From Uloborus plumipes (taxonomy: Eukaryota > Arthropoda > Arachnida > Araneae > Uloboridae): DNA of 64,000 nt. The notes under the pieces are model-generated. The model saw only the letters and a program-made list of their open reading frames with translations, was not told where the DNA came from and did not search any database. Position numbers and translations under genes: made by a program. The stretch is taken from the NCBI GenBank assembly GCA_038373865.1, contig JAXGGA010003405.1:39389-103388 (forward strand). Reading direction: 5' to 3'. Shown one piece after another: positions 62,886 through 64,000 of the stretch. Position 1 is the first letter of the stretch, and the number at the start of each line of letters is the position of its first letter.

Positions 62886-63539
62886 ATGTCGATGTACGGG
62901 AAAGTAGGCTCGTTTAGTTCTTGACAGAACTTCTTGTTAAATTTTCATGTTGCTACAGAACAACTTGGTCACTTACATAAATACTAAAGCCTTTATTTAC
63001 TCCCTTTTTAATCTAAATGTTGCACGTACATGTGTGAGGTTATATGAGAAGAACTCCTTCTACCTACCCTGCATTTGAGTTCGTCTTCAAAGTGTTAATC
63101 TATCTTGAAGATTCTAAAATTCTGTTTTAAATTCATTTTCATTTATTTCAAGAGAATCAGAATATAAAGCAAAATAAATGAACTGTTGTGTATTTTTTTT
63201 AACTTAATCAATATAATTCGTATAGTTTATAATCTTCTTGTCATATTTTTATAATCTTTTTTTGTCAAAATGATGCCTTATTTTAACTAGAGAAATTTTA
63301 GTCTAAAATGTGTTCTATTAATCATTTGAAACCTCTAAATTTATTACTCAAAAACTGCTGAAACTACAATAAATATAATATCTAGGACAGGGATCTAAAA
63401 TGAGTCATAATTCTTACACTAAGAATGGAAGGGGCAAATTTCAAATTGGAATGGCCTTAAATTCCTATAGACTTTAAAAAATAATATACCCTTTATACTC
63501 TTGGATGTGAATTGTGAGTACAGGAGCTTATATAATTGA

Positions 63540-64000
63540 CTAGCTGACCCGGCGAACTTTGTTCCGCCTTGAAAGCAATAAATAAGCAAATTTTTGAATT
63601 TATTAAGTTTTTTTTTTATTAGAAACATGTAGCTTTATGTCGCTCGGCAACAGAAGCTCAAAAAAGGCTTAGTTAAAAAGATAATTTTTTCGGACTGCTT
63701 ATCAACTGACTGCTCCATTTATAAATCCATCCAAACAAACTTTTGAATATATAGTAGTAGTAAGAAGAACAGCCACTTAAATGTAATCCAGGAGCTATCC
63801 CATCAAGCGCTTTCCACCTCTCAGCCTCAGAGGCGTAAAAACTCTTACGTGACAATCGTTTCTGACAGTTTATCACATATAAATTTCAAGGGAAGTAACG
63901 CGCTTGTTTATAATTTATTTCACAAAAAGTCAAATAACACTCAACGCACTGCTAACTTACAACCTGTTTACTGCGCTCCGGAAGCTGCCAGAACGTGTGC
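63540..64000 (-). mobile_element. Helitron (family A, copy 3), cut by window edge
   Basis: CTAGCTGACCCGGCGAAC at 63540 is the same minus-strand 3' end as at 59798, with the hairpin GGCGGAACAAAGTTCGCC. From about 63753 it matches 60598 onward, up to the window edge. The helicase part is missing here. A 67-codon frame spanning it has no domain. Confidence 0.78.

Noticed and set aside
63673..63876. 67-codon minus-strand frame near the right edge
   Set aside because: It crosses Helitron non-coding sequence and shares only its first few residues with the helicase remnant by alignment of repeats.

Overview
The window looks like nuclear DNA of an arthropod, possibly a chelicerate such as a spider, although the lineage is inferred and not proven. 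It is AT-rich, its genes are split into short exons by long introns, and it is full of transposon debris (Tc1/mariner, Tigger/pogo, hAT, TTAA-type, Helitron, Ty3/gypsy). I see no rRNA, tRNA or CRISPR.

Two conserved host genes lie head to head. On the minus strand, 10616-29084 carries a complete ATP6AP1 (Ac45, V-ATPase accessory subunit S1) gene in nine coding exons: signal peptide, N-glycosylated luminal domain, one membrane span and a short conserved cytosolic tail, 410 aa in all. On the plus strand, 30296 to at least 61607 carries the N-terminal half of HEATR5B in 21 coding exons (about 1,021 residues of a protein usually near 2,050-2,070). That gene runs off the right edge. The start codons are about 1.2 kb apart, so a shared promoter region is likely. 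ATP6AP1 supports V-ATPase assembly and acidification, and HEATR5B works with AP-1/clathrin trafficking at the trans-Golgi and endosomes, so both serve the endomembrane system.

Left flank (1-10615): no gene. It holds a 1.53-kb foldback element, a 1.7-kb hAT-type element with an exact 8-bp target duplication and a Helitron-like fragment inside, a 196-bp hAT MITE with an exact 8-bp duplication, and a Tigger MITE.

The ATP6AP1 introns hold small hAT-like MITEs, a TTAA MITE and, in the largest intron, an intact-looking 6.25-kb Ty3/gypsy element (16589-22836). Its two 618-bp LTRs look identical and it has a 1,560-aa Gag-Pol frame. It sits inside an older inverted-terminus element (16316-24561).

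The HEATR5B introns hold a second foldback element, Helitron-like fragments, a mariner foldback with transposase pieces, a 147-bp-period tandem repeat in a duplicated segment, Helitron helicase remnants, and a set of TIR elements that I consider the most novel signal here. Three of these (35700-36625, 39227-40539, 44919-45853) share GGGTSATT-type ends, 4-bp target duplications and an interior studded with copies of an element-specific short motif. A fourth (49532-50230) has the same layout with different ends. All exon boundaries, repeat limits and LTR identity were read by eye, without alignment tools.
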